From Melampsora larici-populina 98AG31 (Eukaryota > Basidiomycota > Pucciniomycetes > Pucciniales > Melampsoraceae), in the NCBI RefSeq assembly GCF_000204055.1, contig NW_006768772.1, positions 1,920,071 through 1,984,070 of the forward strand: 64,000 bases of DNA, read 5' to 3'. Position 1 is the stretch's first letter, and the number at the start of each line of letters is the position of its first letter. This document shows positions 34,101 through 44,960 of the stretch, piece after piece. The translations under genes and the position numbers were made by a program. The notes beneath the pieces are model-generated. The model was not told where the DNA came from. It did no database searches and was given only the letters and a program-made list of their open reading frames with translations.

Positions 34101-35129
34101 AATTCCTAGACCCTCGTGCTCGACTTCGAATGAGAATCCAAATGGCAAAAGAGAAACTTTACGAGGCAAAAGTTGGGAAGATCGAGTGGCAAAAAAAATG
34201 GGACCAGCCGGGCATTGGTAATTCTATATCATTGTATTTCGAATTTCAAACTAAATATATTGCAGAGTGGTAATTGGTTATTCAACTTTCAGGTACCTCC
34301 GAGCAAGGAAGATACAAGGAAGTCATGGAAAAAAGAAACAAGGTGTTGCTACAAAAGTACAATACATACAAGGATAATGTTGAATCTTATAATCATACAT
34401 ACCCAGACTCTGCACCTCATCGATTACCAACATTTGAAGATGTCAAATCAATGGATATTACCGATCCCTTCTGGGATATGGGACACCTTACACATCCCAA
34501 CAAGCCTTGGGCAGTCGACGTGGATACACAGACCGGAATTCAAGCCTTTCGAACAGCAAGGTGTGGTGAGGAAGAGGTTGAACGCATTAGCTGTGAAGTC
34601 CAGAACATGGCTCGATCAGCTCTGATGATGGAAGAAAAGTTGAAAGCACTTCTTGAATTGTGCGAGATGCGTGAGTAGTAACAAATACATACTTGTACTT
34701 TAAACTTGCTCACACACTTAATCTAAAATGTTTTTCCTAGCATGGGTTGATGGCTGCCCCAACGGAAGACGTCCACTCGAGCTAATTCAACAGAGTGGTC
34801 TTGTATCAAGAACATCGTGGGAATTGAGTCAGCAAGTTCTCAAAGCACTACATAGTCGCCTGACAATCAAGTTTTGCCGAATTTGGATGGTATGGGATAG
34901 TCAGCTTCCGATGCTGCTGAGGAAAACAGCACAATACTCAGCAGAGAGCCCCCAATCGATTGAAATTTTGATCTCCAAGTGGAACAGTGTGATTCAAAGA
35001 TCTTCGAGTGTGTGGGAGAAGATTGTACACTGTCGCTCTGTTCCGGCTCAAGCTCTGGATGATTTCAATTTAGTTGAGCAGCGATTGATTTTAGATGGTG
35101 TAGATACTGAGTTGAATAGTGAATCGTGA
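31112..35129 (+). CDS. KDZ transposase with CxC1-like cysteine cluster
   Basis: Cut-and-paste transposase of the Kyakuja-Dileera-Zisupton group. Eleven exons: 31112-32058, 32117-32355, 32423-32755, 32830-32975, 33042-33171, 33236-33506, 33565-33793, 33868-34034, 34110-34217, 34293-34670, 34741-35129. After removing the MITE in exon 1 with one target copy (391 bases), every phase agrees and gives 981 residues without a stop. Order: acidic N-terminus, Cys cluster (ENCSCAPSY, then VEFCDCTPDQVRLI, CNCPRC). The RNase H-like core follows with VCVDGNF (Asp near 330), LACRHDH, YDIGC (Asp near 457), and LQYNPRLN...SDREGLERNW (Glu near 518), the expected DDE-like residues. A coiled-coil C-terminal region with GTSEQGRYKE and PWVDGCPNGRRP ends the protein. 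Splice sites are read by eye but mutually consistent. In its present form the MITE introduces stops, so the copy is inactive. Confidence 0.88.
31458..31465. repeat. MITE target duplication (left)
   Basis: AAAGGAGC, repeated at 31849-31856 on the other side of the MITE. Confidence 0.85.
31466..31848. mobile_element. hAT-like MITE in KDZ exon 1
   Basis: Inverted ends CAACCCTGGGCCAGCAACGC (from 31465) and GCGTTGCTGGCACAGGGTTG (to 31848) match at 19 of 20 positions. Flanking AAAGGAGC copies give an 8-bp duplication, typical of hAT elements. The interior is GC-rich with many GTTGCG/CGCAAC words in both directions. Its base composition differs strongly from the host exon. No coding capacity. Confidence 0.88.
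31849..31856. repeat. MITE target duplication (right)
   Basis: AAAGGAGC, identical to 31458-31465. Joining here restores the transposase reading frame. Confidence 0.85.
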
Positions 35130-35414
35130 TGACATAAATAATATAGATCGTGTTGTGCAATTCATGTTCATTGATTCATTTAAATGTTGTTTTAACTTTC
35201 TATCTCCCACATCCTCGACTGTGACCTTGATTTGGCTTCAATGCATGAATCCATGAAGCCTGAAATCTGAAATTTGAACAGGCGATTCGTGAGTCAGTTG
35301 AGTGTTGGTCGAGTTGATCGTGAAGGTGCAAATGGTGATAGGACTGTGATGATGTTTGAGATTGAATTTTGCTCCAGTGCTGAGCGGGATGAAATTGCAT
35401 GAAAGACAGGACCG

Positions 35415-35722
35415 CAGACGTCTGGTTGGCTTGTATTTGATCTCAGACTGGTCTGCTGAGTGACGTACAGACCGGTCTGATGGACTCCGATCTTTTCAAG
35501 GATGTGGTGTGAGGTACTCAGACCGGTCTGATTTGTTATGCTCGGTGAGTGCCAGCACAGGTACAGACCGGTGGGTATAGTACAGACCGGTCTGTGTGGG
35601 ACTTGTTGCTTTCGAGTAAAGTTTTACAGTAGACAGACCGGTCTGTGTGAGTACAGACCGGTCTGCGAGCCTCTTTGATTTTTCTAAGTGAGGTTTGTGA
35701 TTTTGGTGGCCAGACCAGTCTG
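35415..35722. repeat. Right palindrome cluster of the KDZ element
   Basis: The perfect 12-bp palindrome CAGACCGGTCTG occurs five times: 35468-35479, 35519-35530, 35583-35594, 35634-35645 and 35654-35665. Variants are CAGACTGGTCTG (35444-35455), CAGACCAGTCTG (35711-35722), a shortened CAGACGTCTG (35415-35424) and a half site CAGACCGGT (35564-35572). Spacing is irregular, 8 to 46 bases between units. The cluster lies 290-590 bases after the transposase stop codon. Palindromic repeats near transposon ends are commonly transposase-binding sites. That role is inferred here. Confidence 0.9.
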
Positions 35723-35753
35723 GTGTGGACTTGTATCGACACCGAGTATGGGG

Positions 35754-36050
35754 GTCTGGGGAGTCTGGTAGGTCTGTCAGCTTGTTTCCAATAGCATACC
35801 GATAGGTTTACTTAGGTTTTACACGGTATTTCACCGTGGGATCTGTACACCACAGGTGGAATTGAGAACCGCTGCCAGTATATTAGCAAGTACAATTACT
35901 TGATAATCTGCCGAGGTAAACACTTACGAGAGTGTAGAATCCTTGGGTGACGCTTTAGCGTTGATTTGATAAGACAATTCTTTATCAAAGTGGAAAAAAG
36001 GTATTTAGGAACTTTAGTCGGATAACTACTAGTTAAACGATCTGTAACGT
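35754..36050 (-). other. Probable gypsy2 leader and LTR edge
   Basis: On the minus strand a primer-site-like TGGCAGCGGTTCTC lies at 35864-35877, followed by about 110 bases up to the proposed KDZ end. This would be the untranslated leader of gypsy2, whose gag starts at 25125 on the other side of KDZ. The LTR itself (to the right of 35878) could not be delimited. Confidence 0.35.
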
Positions 36051-36645
36051 CCTATTGGTGGAAATGGAGTATAAAGAAAATAGAGCGAGAGAAAAAAGGT
36101 CCGAACAATGATTGTTAGTCTAAACTAAAGGAAATTTATCGGTAACGATTTTTCTAAAGTGTAAGTTCTAATTTTTATCAAACGGATAAAAGGGATTTGA
36201 TTTCTAATTCTGAGTTTTTGTATAACGGAAAAGGATGAATTTGAAAAATAGTAAAAGATAATTTTTGTGATGGAAAAGGATTGTCCTCTTTCTTTGTTCG
36301 AAAGATCATTATTTTTTAACTATTCCAATTATTTGGTTAGAGCTTGATCCGGTCCAGTCCCTGATTAGGGTTGACGCGCTTCTAACTTAGTTACGCCTGG
36401 TCAGGGTAAGTTCTATTCTTGATTGTCCTGGTTTCTACTACGTGGATCCTTCTCAGTTAGGACTGATGAAGGGTCTCTTGATCATATCGTGATCAGACAA
36501 AGGGTGTCCTAATTACGTTGTTATGTAATTATGATTTCTAACTTGTTGGGCTCTTGAAACTTGAGCTTGAGAGATGTGTTTAATATTTTATCATGTTTTT
36601 AATTATATACTTATAATTGTGTTAGTGTGTTAGTGGGTCACTTTG
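36051..36645. other. Non-coding, possible LTR sequence
   Basis: TGTAACGTCC at 36051 resembles the start of a gypsy LTR in plus orientation, and the AT-rich sequence after it has no gene. A matching LTR end or partner was not found. Confidence 0.3.
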
Positions 36646-37509
36646 TTAATGCGTTAGGTAGTTATTTGCACAGCAAAAACTCCTTTCAGTTGACACCCTT
36701 GGTCTAAGTACTTCTGGGTGGACTGGAAGCAACCCTATTTCTCCGCACAATGGAGAGCATTTATGTGAATTTGAAAAAAACCATATGCCCTTCTCCCTTG
36801 TGTTTTTGGCTGACCACCACATCTTGGGACTGAAATCCACAGCAGTATGAAAGGAACATGTAAAGATCAGTTCAGCCATCACCAGTAAGTAGGCAACAAT
36901 TTCAAAATGACTCACTTGCGGTCCACCGTCTGGAATCCTGAGAGCAGGTGTCTGTCGGCAGATATTTCACTCAACAAAGCTTCGCCTTTGTACAGATTAA
37001 ATGTCCAGTGCGACCAAGCTTGAAGGGCCTGATAGAGTAGATCATCATCTGCGTGGGTGAGTTTGGCTATTTGGCTGACATATTTCTTGGGATTCTTGTT
37101 CTGGGCTGTTTTGATGGCCCACAAGTCTTTAGGCAAGGGTGATGCAATCAAATTTTTGGAAACTATGAAAGTTCGAACCACCTAGAAGCAAAATTGATTT
37201 GGTCAGTGTACTTGCTGATGCAGTATAAAAGGTATGGCTCACCTCGAGCTTTGCAATAATCTCAGCCAGAGGCGGAGGAACCCCAGGTTGTCCAGCTACA
37301 AAGTTTTGGAAGTCCATGAGAAGCTTGGCTTCCTGGACATTCATCTGGAACTCCTCCAGGTAGTTTAAAAGGGAGCTTCCTTTCAAGCGCCTTCTGGCTA
37401 TAATATTGATGATGGAACCTTCAAAAAGGCTGCACCACATACCCAGTTTCATAAGGAGTATGTATGCTGAGGTTGGGTGGCACCCAAAATCTTGTTGTTC
37501 AATCCACAA
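36646..37509 (-). pseudogene. Uncharacterised transposon-associated gene, broken
   Basis: Function not recognised. Exon a (37509-37243) reads through LAEIIAKLE. A GTGAGC donor and CTTCTAG acceptor join it to exon b (37181 onward), VVRTFIVSK...PLPKDLWAIKTAQNKNPK...LLYQALQAWSHWTFN. Near 36915 the frame must shift to go on into FEIVAYLLVMAELIFTCSF...FSPKMWWSAKNTREKG. No AG acceptor is available for an intron at that point, so I call a frameshift or small deletion. The start is uncertain and the 5' part may be missing. I recall similar proteins repeated in rust genomes, always without an assigned role, but could not check. Confidence 0.5.
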
Positions 37510-39490
37510 TTTTAATCACATTTGGCCACTCAAAGATCAAAAGTATTAGAAGATGCTCATATATGCATCGGTTTTTTGGGTTTTGCATTTAGCATATTCA
37601 TTATTGCCTTGTTTCTGCACAAATAAAAGTAGGATCCCCCAACGAAGTGATATAAGCGTGGGTTTTTGGAACTTCTCTTTTTGAACTTTCAGCCCATAAA
37701 GTCTTCAGTGGTCACACTGGAATTGTAGCCTGCGCCTAAAAGATGAAGTACTATGTATAGTGCTTTAAAAAGATATGCGTAGCTTTACTACGAAGGAAGT
37801 TGAAAGTCGAGTAAATTTTGGAAAAGTCGAGTTATTTGCTGGGATTGAGAGTTAATTTTGGAGTTTATGAGTTTTGTACAGATTTTCAGATTAGTTTACG
37901 AGTTTTGGGTTGCAGGGTTTCTTACGTACACCGTAGAGGCCGTCAGAAAGCCATTGCCTCACGGTCCCACAACTAGATCACTCCAAACTTGTATCTTGAT
38001 AACCCATGATCCATGAATCTATTCATCTAAACGGCAATACCCCTTTGGATTATTGTCAAATTTCAATCGCGTAACTCACAACTCAACATCCTTGATTGCC
38101 TATTCTGGCTTCCACCATGTTCTCTCCCTTTATGAAGTTGTTGGTTTTTTACACTTGTACATACATCATATATCCATAGGATCCCACTATTTTCCGCCCC
38201 CGGGACAATATCTGGAGCCCCCTGTCGGGCCGGACCTAGGGGCAACAATCATGAGGACCCAGGAATGTGTCTTTACATGAGGCACGAAATGCGGAGTTGG
38301 TCCATGAAAGCGTGCACCCAAGGATAGTGACAGTCAGGAGTGAGCGGGAAAGGAAAGAACACTGTGTCAATAGCAATCCAAAAGAGGAACAAGAGTCCCC
38401 TTCAGGAGTTGCGGAATTACACAAGAATTTCCAATCAGCATACGTCATAGCTCTAAAGAAATTACGAGCTGAGATTGGTAGCAATATAAGGAGTCTAAGG
38501 ACAGACAAGGAGTTGTCCTCCTCCTTACTTTCATCCGTCTCAGATTTCTCCCTTTACTATCAGCACCTTTTACTAAACCTACTATAGTCATTAACTATCC
38601 GTGATTCAACTATTTCCAAGAATTAGAATAGATATCAGGTCCCCATATAGTGATATCTTTCCCCGACAATCCTTATTGAATTGTTAAAATTCTTTTGTCC
38701 AACCCACCCTCCCTACATCGGGATAAAAAACAGAAAACACAGATATTATTCTATCTTTTTCCCAGGGGAGACCCCGGCTCCCCAAGCTCGCGTCTTTATA
38801 AGGGGAGATTCTTTTGGGGTTCTAGAATGATTAAGAAAAACCTTTCGTAGAACACGCAAAAAATATATCCCCTTAAAAACTGGCTTTCACAAATTCTGGA
38901 GAATTTGTGAAGGCCTCTAGCCCACATAGACTCTTCTCTTGTCCAGTATTAATATTGGGAGAGAGAAGACTCAATTCTTACAATCAAGACAATTGAGTCA
39001 CGGGATAATGGATGCACCTATGGATGTTAGTGACCAAAAAGGTGGGTTCTGGGGGCAAAAATTTACATATGTACATGACTAGAAAGGGGATTTTTGGCCT
39101 TTTTCGGCGAAAATGTGTGTGACACAAAAGGGGAGTTTTGAGGTCCCCAAATTTGATGTGCGTGACATGGGAGGGGAGTTTTAACCCATCAGGGTTAGGG
39201 TAGCGCCTGTATAGCTGTATCCAGGAGCTAGCCAGAGAAAAGCGGAGAAATCTTCCTTGACATTCTCAAGACAGTCAAGATCTTCCAGGTTTACAGCCAT
39301 TTACAGCTCTGTCTTAACTTTGTTCTTCAACTCTGAATACTCTGAGTATACTATCAGGCTCAGCCACCATAGCCGCATAAACTCAAACACATTCAAACTA
39401 TTGAAACATGTTGCCTTTCAATCAAACCCTCAACAAGATCATCAGCCTTTGCAACAACTTCCCGGCTCTTCAAGAAGGTACCTGTGAGGG
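37510..39490. other. Non-coding region, nothing firm
   Basis: No gene supported. A 106-residue frame at 38267-38587 has no motif, and another frame covers it on the opposite strand. Around 39065-39185 there are three loose ~60-bp units containing AGGGGAGTTTT or AGGGGATTTTT. A TATA-like CTTTATAAGG lies near 38795. Confidence 0.4.
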
Positions 39491-39497
39491 AGAGATG

Positions 39498-40592
39498 CGG
39501 TATCAGTCTTTCTCTGAGACTACCTGAGAGAAGCAATGAGATATACAGGTATAGTTCAATCCCGTTTTGGGTGGCGCGTTTTTTTTGCATGGTGCCTCCT
39601 CTTTATAAGCCTTCCACCAACTACAGTATAACATCTAGACATCCATTGGTCAATTTCATTGGTCAAAATTAATACATACAAAAGACAATTGATTTGACAA
39701 AATGCAAAATGAGAAGTCTTGAAAACTAGAAGTCAGAAGCATTTCAGGTTGGTTGAAACAAAAAGACAAGTTGAAAAGAGGTGATAGCAAGTCCTTTTTG
39801 TGAAGATTATACATACCAAGAGACATTTTAGAAAGATGACGACTGAGTCGTTTTTGACAAAATCAAGACAACGCAATAGATAAAAACTTCTTACAAATCT
39901 TTTGGGTTAGCATTGCAACAACCTCTTGAAGAAAGCTTTGAGTGTAGAGACTTCAAGGTGTAACAGATAATTGGCCTCTGGCCCATTCTCTTCTTTGTCG
40001 GATGAAACTGAGCCACTTGCTTTCTTTGAATGTTGTCTACACAATAGGCACCAGTGTCCTTGTATCATCCATGTCATGATATTGATATTTCATTCAAAGT
40101 ATCTCGCTCAAATGACAATACATTGTTTTTCTTGTATCAGTTTTGATGGCTACTTTCATTCAAAGTATCTCGCTCAAATGACAATACATTGTTTTTCTTG
40201 TATCAGTTTTGATGGCTACTTTCATTCAAAGTAGCTTGTTCCAATAACATTTTGTTGCTTTGTAAGTTGTTTCAATATCAATACTTGTAAGTGGTTGTAG
40301 CGATAAAACCCCCTTGACAATGATTCAGAGGGATTGGAGTGAGTCTGAAGGTATTGATACAAGGTGCACATGGATGGCTGGACAAGGATTGATGATTCTT
40401 GACAACAAGTTTGTTGAAGTGTTGAAAGCTTCTTTGAAGTCTTAACAATGAATTTGTTCAAGTCTTCATACATATGTACCAGTTGCCACCAGTCTGTACA
40501 GACAGTGTACAAAAAGCCGGCATCCGCTGTACTTTTTCGTTTGTATCAGGATAGTCTCAGAGCAAGTTAGTCTCAGAAAAAGACTGATACAG
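39498..40592. repeat. Segment bounded by ~35-bp inverted repeats
   Basis: The left edge begins CGGTATCAGTCTTTCTCTGA. The right edge (minus, from 40592) begins CTGTATCAGTCTTTTTCTGA. Similarity continues for about 35 bases (GAGACTA...). Nothing coding is recognised inside. It directly precedes the unclassified transposase gene, so it may be that element's terminal region or a separate non-autonomous element. No target duplication was found. Confidence 0.5.
40089..40233. repeat. 66-bp exact tandem duplication
   Basis: The unit starting TTCATTCAAAGTATCTCGCT occupies 40089-40154 and again 40155-40220 without a visible change. A third partial copy begins at 40221. The identity suggests a recent duplication or polymerase slippage. 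Confidence 0.9.
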
Positions 40593-40606
40593 TTACGCTC
40601 CCGCCC

Positions 40607-42086
40607 GTGAAGATCAAACGTACAAAATCTTCTCAAATCCTCCAATTGCCAATAAAGAGGAAGGGATGTGGTACACAGTCAACTGCAGTCTTGATGCAGT
40701 CTTTGGTAAAGACTGTATCAAAAAAAAAATCAAAAGGTCCCCTTGGACTTTCAATTGTGGTGGAATGGATTCAAAAAGCTCAAAACCACCACACGTGGGA
40801 TGGTGATTCTGAAAAAATTGTGAAGGTCAAGGTGGACAATACTGTATCTGTGCTCAAAGGTGAGATTATATTTGCATATAAAAGATGAAAACAGTCAAAA
40901 CAGAATTAATTCAAAATTGAGTTTAAATTTGATCAGATGCGGGAGCAGAAGATCTTGAAGTTGATGAAGTTGATGAGCAGCGTGGTTCAAACATGGGTCA
41001 GAAACAACAAGTGGTATCTTCCCATAGCCCCAAGGCTTCAACCAAAAAACACTCAAACCAGATCTGGGAATATATTGAGTGTAATTGTGCTGTCCTCTGA
41101 TGATGATGGTGATCAGCAGATCATTAGAGCTACTTCTTCCAAAAAGAAAATTTCGAATCGCCAGATCAAGCAATCAAAAGTTGTCAAATGGTGCCCATTA
41201 TCAAAACCTGGCAAGAATTGTAACAGATGTCAGGTGGAGGACCAGGTCAGAGGTAAAAACTTCAACTGCCACTGTGGTGCCAAAACCATTTGGCTTAATG
41301 GTGGCCATGTTAGACCAGCAACAGCTCACTGGGACACTGGTAAGCTTTTCATTTCATGTTGATTGATGCCCTTTGGACCAATGTTTACATTTTGTGTTTT
41401 CTAACAGAAATATGTAAAAACAAAACCAGTGGCCTTAAAAAGACTACAGACTTGACTTCTTTTTTTGGACGGTTGGTAACCTCTAAAAACATGATCATGA
41501 TATCTTGTCCAGGACTCAACGACGTAACTTGGGAACAAGAACGAGCTACATGTTCCATCACAGATTTTGTATCAAAAACTTGTACTATCTATCGTGGAAA
41601 CAATTGACACAAGATCTGCAAGGAACTCTTCGGAAGCCAGGCTCGAGAGAGCCAATTGAATACCGAGCAGAAATCTCTTTTAATCACTACACTTGATTCT
41701 TGATCCAAATGGGAAGTCAAGCGCCATGGGGATTGGAGCGCAATTTACTCGAGCAATTGTGAAAGGACTTTTCATTGCAAAAAGACTGAAACAAACGCTG
41801 TCTGTCCAGCTTGTGAAGAACTCAAAGGCCTCTGTAGCTTAATTGAAGCCCTCAATAAGGATTATGCTGAAAAAGACAAACTCAAGTTCACTCGTGACAG
41901 TTACTTATCAGATAACATTGATACATTTTCACCCACCTTACTAAAATCTACCAACGCTTGTCGCCTTTCAAATTTGGTCAAAAAGGCTTTGGAAGGTGAT
42001 TTCTCTGAATTTTGTACAGTTCTTGCTGCCTCAGCTCAAAATGGATTGTTTGATGATCATGATGTGAAAAGTCTCAATTCCGGAGT
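40607..42086 (+). pseudogene. Unclassified fungal transposase, N-terminal part
   Basis: Plus-strand pieces lead from a basic start (MKIKRTKSSQILQ) through an intron (donor near 40860, acceptor near 40935) and an apparent frameshift near 41060. A Cys/His finger follows (CNRCQ..., then FNCHCGAKTIWL and HWDTG), then CPGLNDVTWEQ and KICKELFG-type sequence. After an in-frame TGA at 41701-41703 (expected Arg), it continues as HGDWSAIYSSNCERTF and NAVCPACEELKGL. This order resembles a family of fungal proteins with a CxCG finger, a CPGL motif and a later DPKHARKT motif, which I take to be DNA-transposon transposases. The TE superfamily name is not certain to me. Coding stops at a repeat block from 42087. 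Confidence 0.6.
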
Positions 42087-42670
42087 CCTAAGATTCCTGT
42101 GACAAATTACTAGAGGTGAGCCTCAATCAACCTCATGTCACACTGCCTGATAACTAACCTGTAAGGTTTCACGGCAGAGATAAAAAGGTAAAAAAGATAA
42201 AATGAACAACACGTTCAATAACTATGAATCTTTTCCTCAAATATTGGATAATATATTTCACCTAAGATTCCCGTGACAAATTACTAGAGGTGAGCCTCAA
42301 TCAACCTCACGTCACACTGCCTGATAACTAACCTATAAGATCATACAAGATAACGAGATGGAATGTTAAGATATGAGAATCAGAGAAAAGATGTAAGGCT
42401 TGAGTCTGACCTGTAAGGTTTCACGGCAGAGATAAGGTGAAAAAGATAAAATGAACAACACGTTCAATAACTATGAACTAGTGTTGACAGACAAAGATAA
42501 CATATAAAAAGAAGACACAAGAAACAATTAGCATAAGACTAATTTATAAGGAAGATGGATGATTAAATATTTGACTTACTCTTTTCCTCAAATATTGGAT
42601 GAGGAAAAGAGTATCAGTTGATGGGGGAAAGAGTGGCTACTATCTAAATAACAAAATGTTACAATTCACT
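42087..42670. repeat. LTR-like block with internal duplications
   Basis: A ~78-bp block starting CCTAAGATTCC occurs at 42087 and 42261. A second block starting CCTGTAAGGTTTCACGGCAG occurs at about 42159 and 42411. Near the right end a perfect 12-bp stem (CTCTTTTCCTCA at 42579-42590 with 42600-42611) flanks a 9-base loop. A purine-rich minus-strand GAAGGGAG adjoins TGAATTGTAACA near 42665, as at an LTR edge. It may be a copia LTR remnant inserted in the transposase gene. Confidence 0.45.
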
Positions 42671-44142
42671 CCCTTCAGTCGGGTATTTCCTGATGCGAGT
42701 ATTTTCCCTCTATTGGCGGTTTAGCTGATGTAACACTCATCCTTTTTATGTGTTCACATTCCAGTTTCTTTGACTTTTCATTTGTTTTTGCTTTTTAGAT
42801 ACTCATTACACATCTTTTGTTTTTTGGTCAAGGTGTTGCCCCTACTTTCTCGGTTTCCTGCTTGTAGGGCTTGCTTTTACTTTCCCTTTGTATGTGGCTT
42901 TGTCTTTATTGTTCGTTCATTGAGGTCTGTAATTTGCCGGATGAGCTTTTGCTTGCTTTTACTTTCCAGATCGTATGTGTTTTTATTGTTCGTTTGTCGA
43001 ATTCAGTAATTCACTTGATCACCTTTTGCTTCAGATGTGTTGCTTTTACTTGCTGCTTCGCCCGCGCATTTATTGTTCCCAACCATACAAGATTCTTCCT
43101 TCCTTGCCTGTCAGATTCTGGCGGCGGCTTACCTCGGTTTACCTCTCGATCAGGTGCTTTTTAAACGCAGTCATGCTTTTTCTCTTTAATAGGTTGACTT
43201 TCTGCGTATAAAATGTCGTTGTTGTCGCAGCATCTTTCGTCGCATCTTACTACCTCCTCACATTTCACTTTTGTCTACCCATTTTCCTCGAGCGGTTTCT
43301 CTGTACACCAGTCACCTCGATCTATACCACCCAAAAATCTATTTAATATTCATATCCTGCCCAATCATTCCTAATCAGCTATCCAAATGTTGATCTCTAC
43401 CAATAAAGTCAAAACCAGAAATTTAAATGTTTCCGGTCCCTTGGATGTTTATGAGGTTGTTATCTCTACTATTCCTTCACCTTGCAACAACTATCCTATC
43501 CTTATGAGATGAAGTTTCTTCCCGATATTTATTCCTTAGTTACCAACCGACTCATCCTCATCGGCAAGTTATCCCCTGCGAGATGCTCACAGCTCCATCG
43601 TTTGCAAGGGGATCTTGCCTAGCACTTTGATTCTGTAGATATTATGTAATATAATAACATAACTGTGACATCTCATGGAGTTTGTGGTTGCCCTGCGCTT
43701 GATTAAAGGGGAGGAAAACTGAAGTATCATAATGAGTTGAGATGGAATTCATTTGTATTGTAATCAAGAATTTAAGCTTGGATTTGAATCGATCCGCTCA
43801 GCACCATGGTGAAAAGGTTTTCTTCATGTAAAGTGGAAAAAGCTATACTAACAATTAAAACGTGTAATATACATAGGACCCTGTTCCCCTGGTGCGCGCA
43901 TGCGCGCATAGTTAGTCTCTAGTAAGTGAAAATGTTGAAACAGCAAAATGAAAAAGAAGGTTTAATAGAAACAATTGATTATCGGAAGATTGAGGGTGAT
44001 TTAGGGTGCTGTCAAAATAGTATTCAAGGTGCTGTCAAAGTGGTATTCAAGGTACTGTCATTCAGGAGTTCTTCCTTGACCTCAAGTGAGAACATTACCA
44101 CGACATCTGGAACTCATGTATAGGAGAGTCATGATATGTCTC
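42671..44142. other. Insertion material, no clear gene
   Basis: It contains about four degenerate ~84-bp units marked by GCTTTTACTT and TTTATTGTTCG (about 42790-43085). A short run of ~24-bp units (AAGGTGCTGTCAAA) lies near 44010-44057. The remainder has no recognised coding motif. It separates the two halves of the unclassified transposase gene. Confidence 0.4.
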
Positions 44143-44145
44143 TCA

Positions 44146-44960
44146 CACTACACAAAATATAATATTTTCTGGGCAGAAAATTAAATTATTGATACACAAA
44201 AATATTGAGAGGCCAGGAGAAGGGCAAAAAATAAATAAAAATATGCATCTTGTTCCCTGCGGTGAGAGCTTCACTCTCCATATTTTTCCATATTTTTACA
44301 GTCCGTATTGATTAGTGTACTAACAATAAACCTTCATAATCATCCAATTACAACCTGTAACAAGCACTGAAATTTGGCTCATTAGTGTTTAGAGAAACTT
44401 TTGATACCTGAAAACACCTATAACTTTGTCAAATCTGCATCAAAACACTCGATTTTAAGTGCATTAGAAAGCTGAACTCTTTCTCTCGAACTTTCATAAG
44501 ATCAAAAACTATGTAGCTAGTATGCCAATCATTCTATGGATCTGTATGTACAAAGGTATAAAAAAGGTGATATCTTTTTTAGCAGACCAGCATGCTGTGT
44601 GGTCCTATTATGAGCTATTTGGAGGACAATTCCAGCTTACCAATGCACCCAAAATCAAGCGTTTTGGACCGGAATTGAAAAAGTTATGAGTATTTTCAGA
44701 AATCAAAAGTTTCTCTAAACACTAATGAGCCAAATTTCAGTGCTTGTTACAGGTTGTGATTGGATGATTGTGGAGGTTTATTGTTAGTACACTTATCAAT
44801 ATGGACTGTAAAAATACGGAAAAATATGCACAGTGAAGTTCTCAACGCGGGGAACAAGATGCATTTTTTTTTCTTTTTTTGCTCTCCTCCTGGCCTCTCA
44901 ATATTTTTGTGTATCAATAATTTAATTTTCTGCCCAGAAAATATTATCTTTCTTGTAGTG
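44146..44960. mobile_element. CACTA-type foldback MITE
   Basis: The ends are CACTACACAAAATATAATA and, on the minus strand, CACTACAAGAAAGATAATA. The inverted arms extend about 260 bp each (roughly 44146-44415 and 44690-44960) around a ~270-bp centre. TCA at 44143-44145 and 44961-44963 is a 3-bp duplication, as for CACTA elements. No protein is encoded. It sits directly before the transposase segment starting at 44961. Confidence 0.85.

Larger units (their letters stand above)
25137..35753. mobile_element. Candidate KDZ DNA transposon (~10.6 kb)
   Basis: The limits are inferred. Left end (plus) reads CCTCATACTCG and the right end (minus) reads CCCCATACTCG, an 11-bp inverted repeat with one mismatch. 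The first palindrome lies about 30-40 bp inside each end. Outside, left GTCTGTG and right GTCTGGG give an imperfect 7-bp duplication. The left flank is the start of gypsy2 gag. The right flank on the minus strand has a leader and a primer-site-like TGGCAGCGGTTCTC at 35864-35877, as expected if KDZ split the gypsy2 leader. Contents are an unrecognised 5-exon gene (minus), a KDZ transposase gene (plus) and two MITEs. Known KDZ elements make 8-bp duplications, so the imperfect target copy is the weakest part of this call. Confidence 0.5.

Noticed and set aside
35415..35722. CRISPR-like array
   Set aside because: The repeats are 12-bp palindromes with irregular, short spacers in a eukaryotic transposon. 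There is no cas context.
38063..38587. Overlapping 60-106-residue frames on both strands
   Set aside because: No motif, no exon chain and no codon bias distinguishable from chance. Both strands are equally open.
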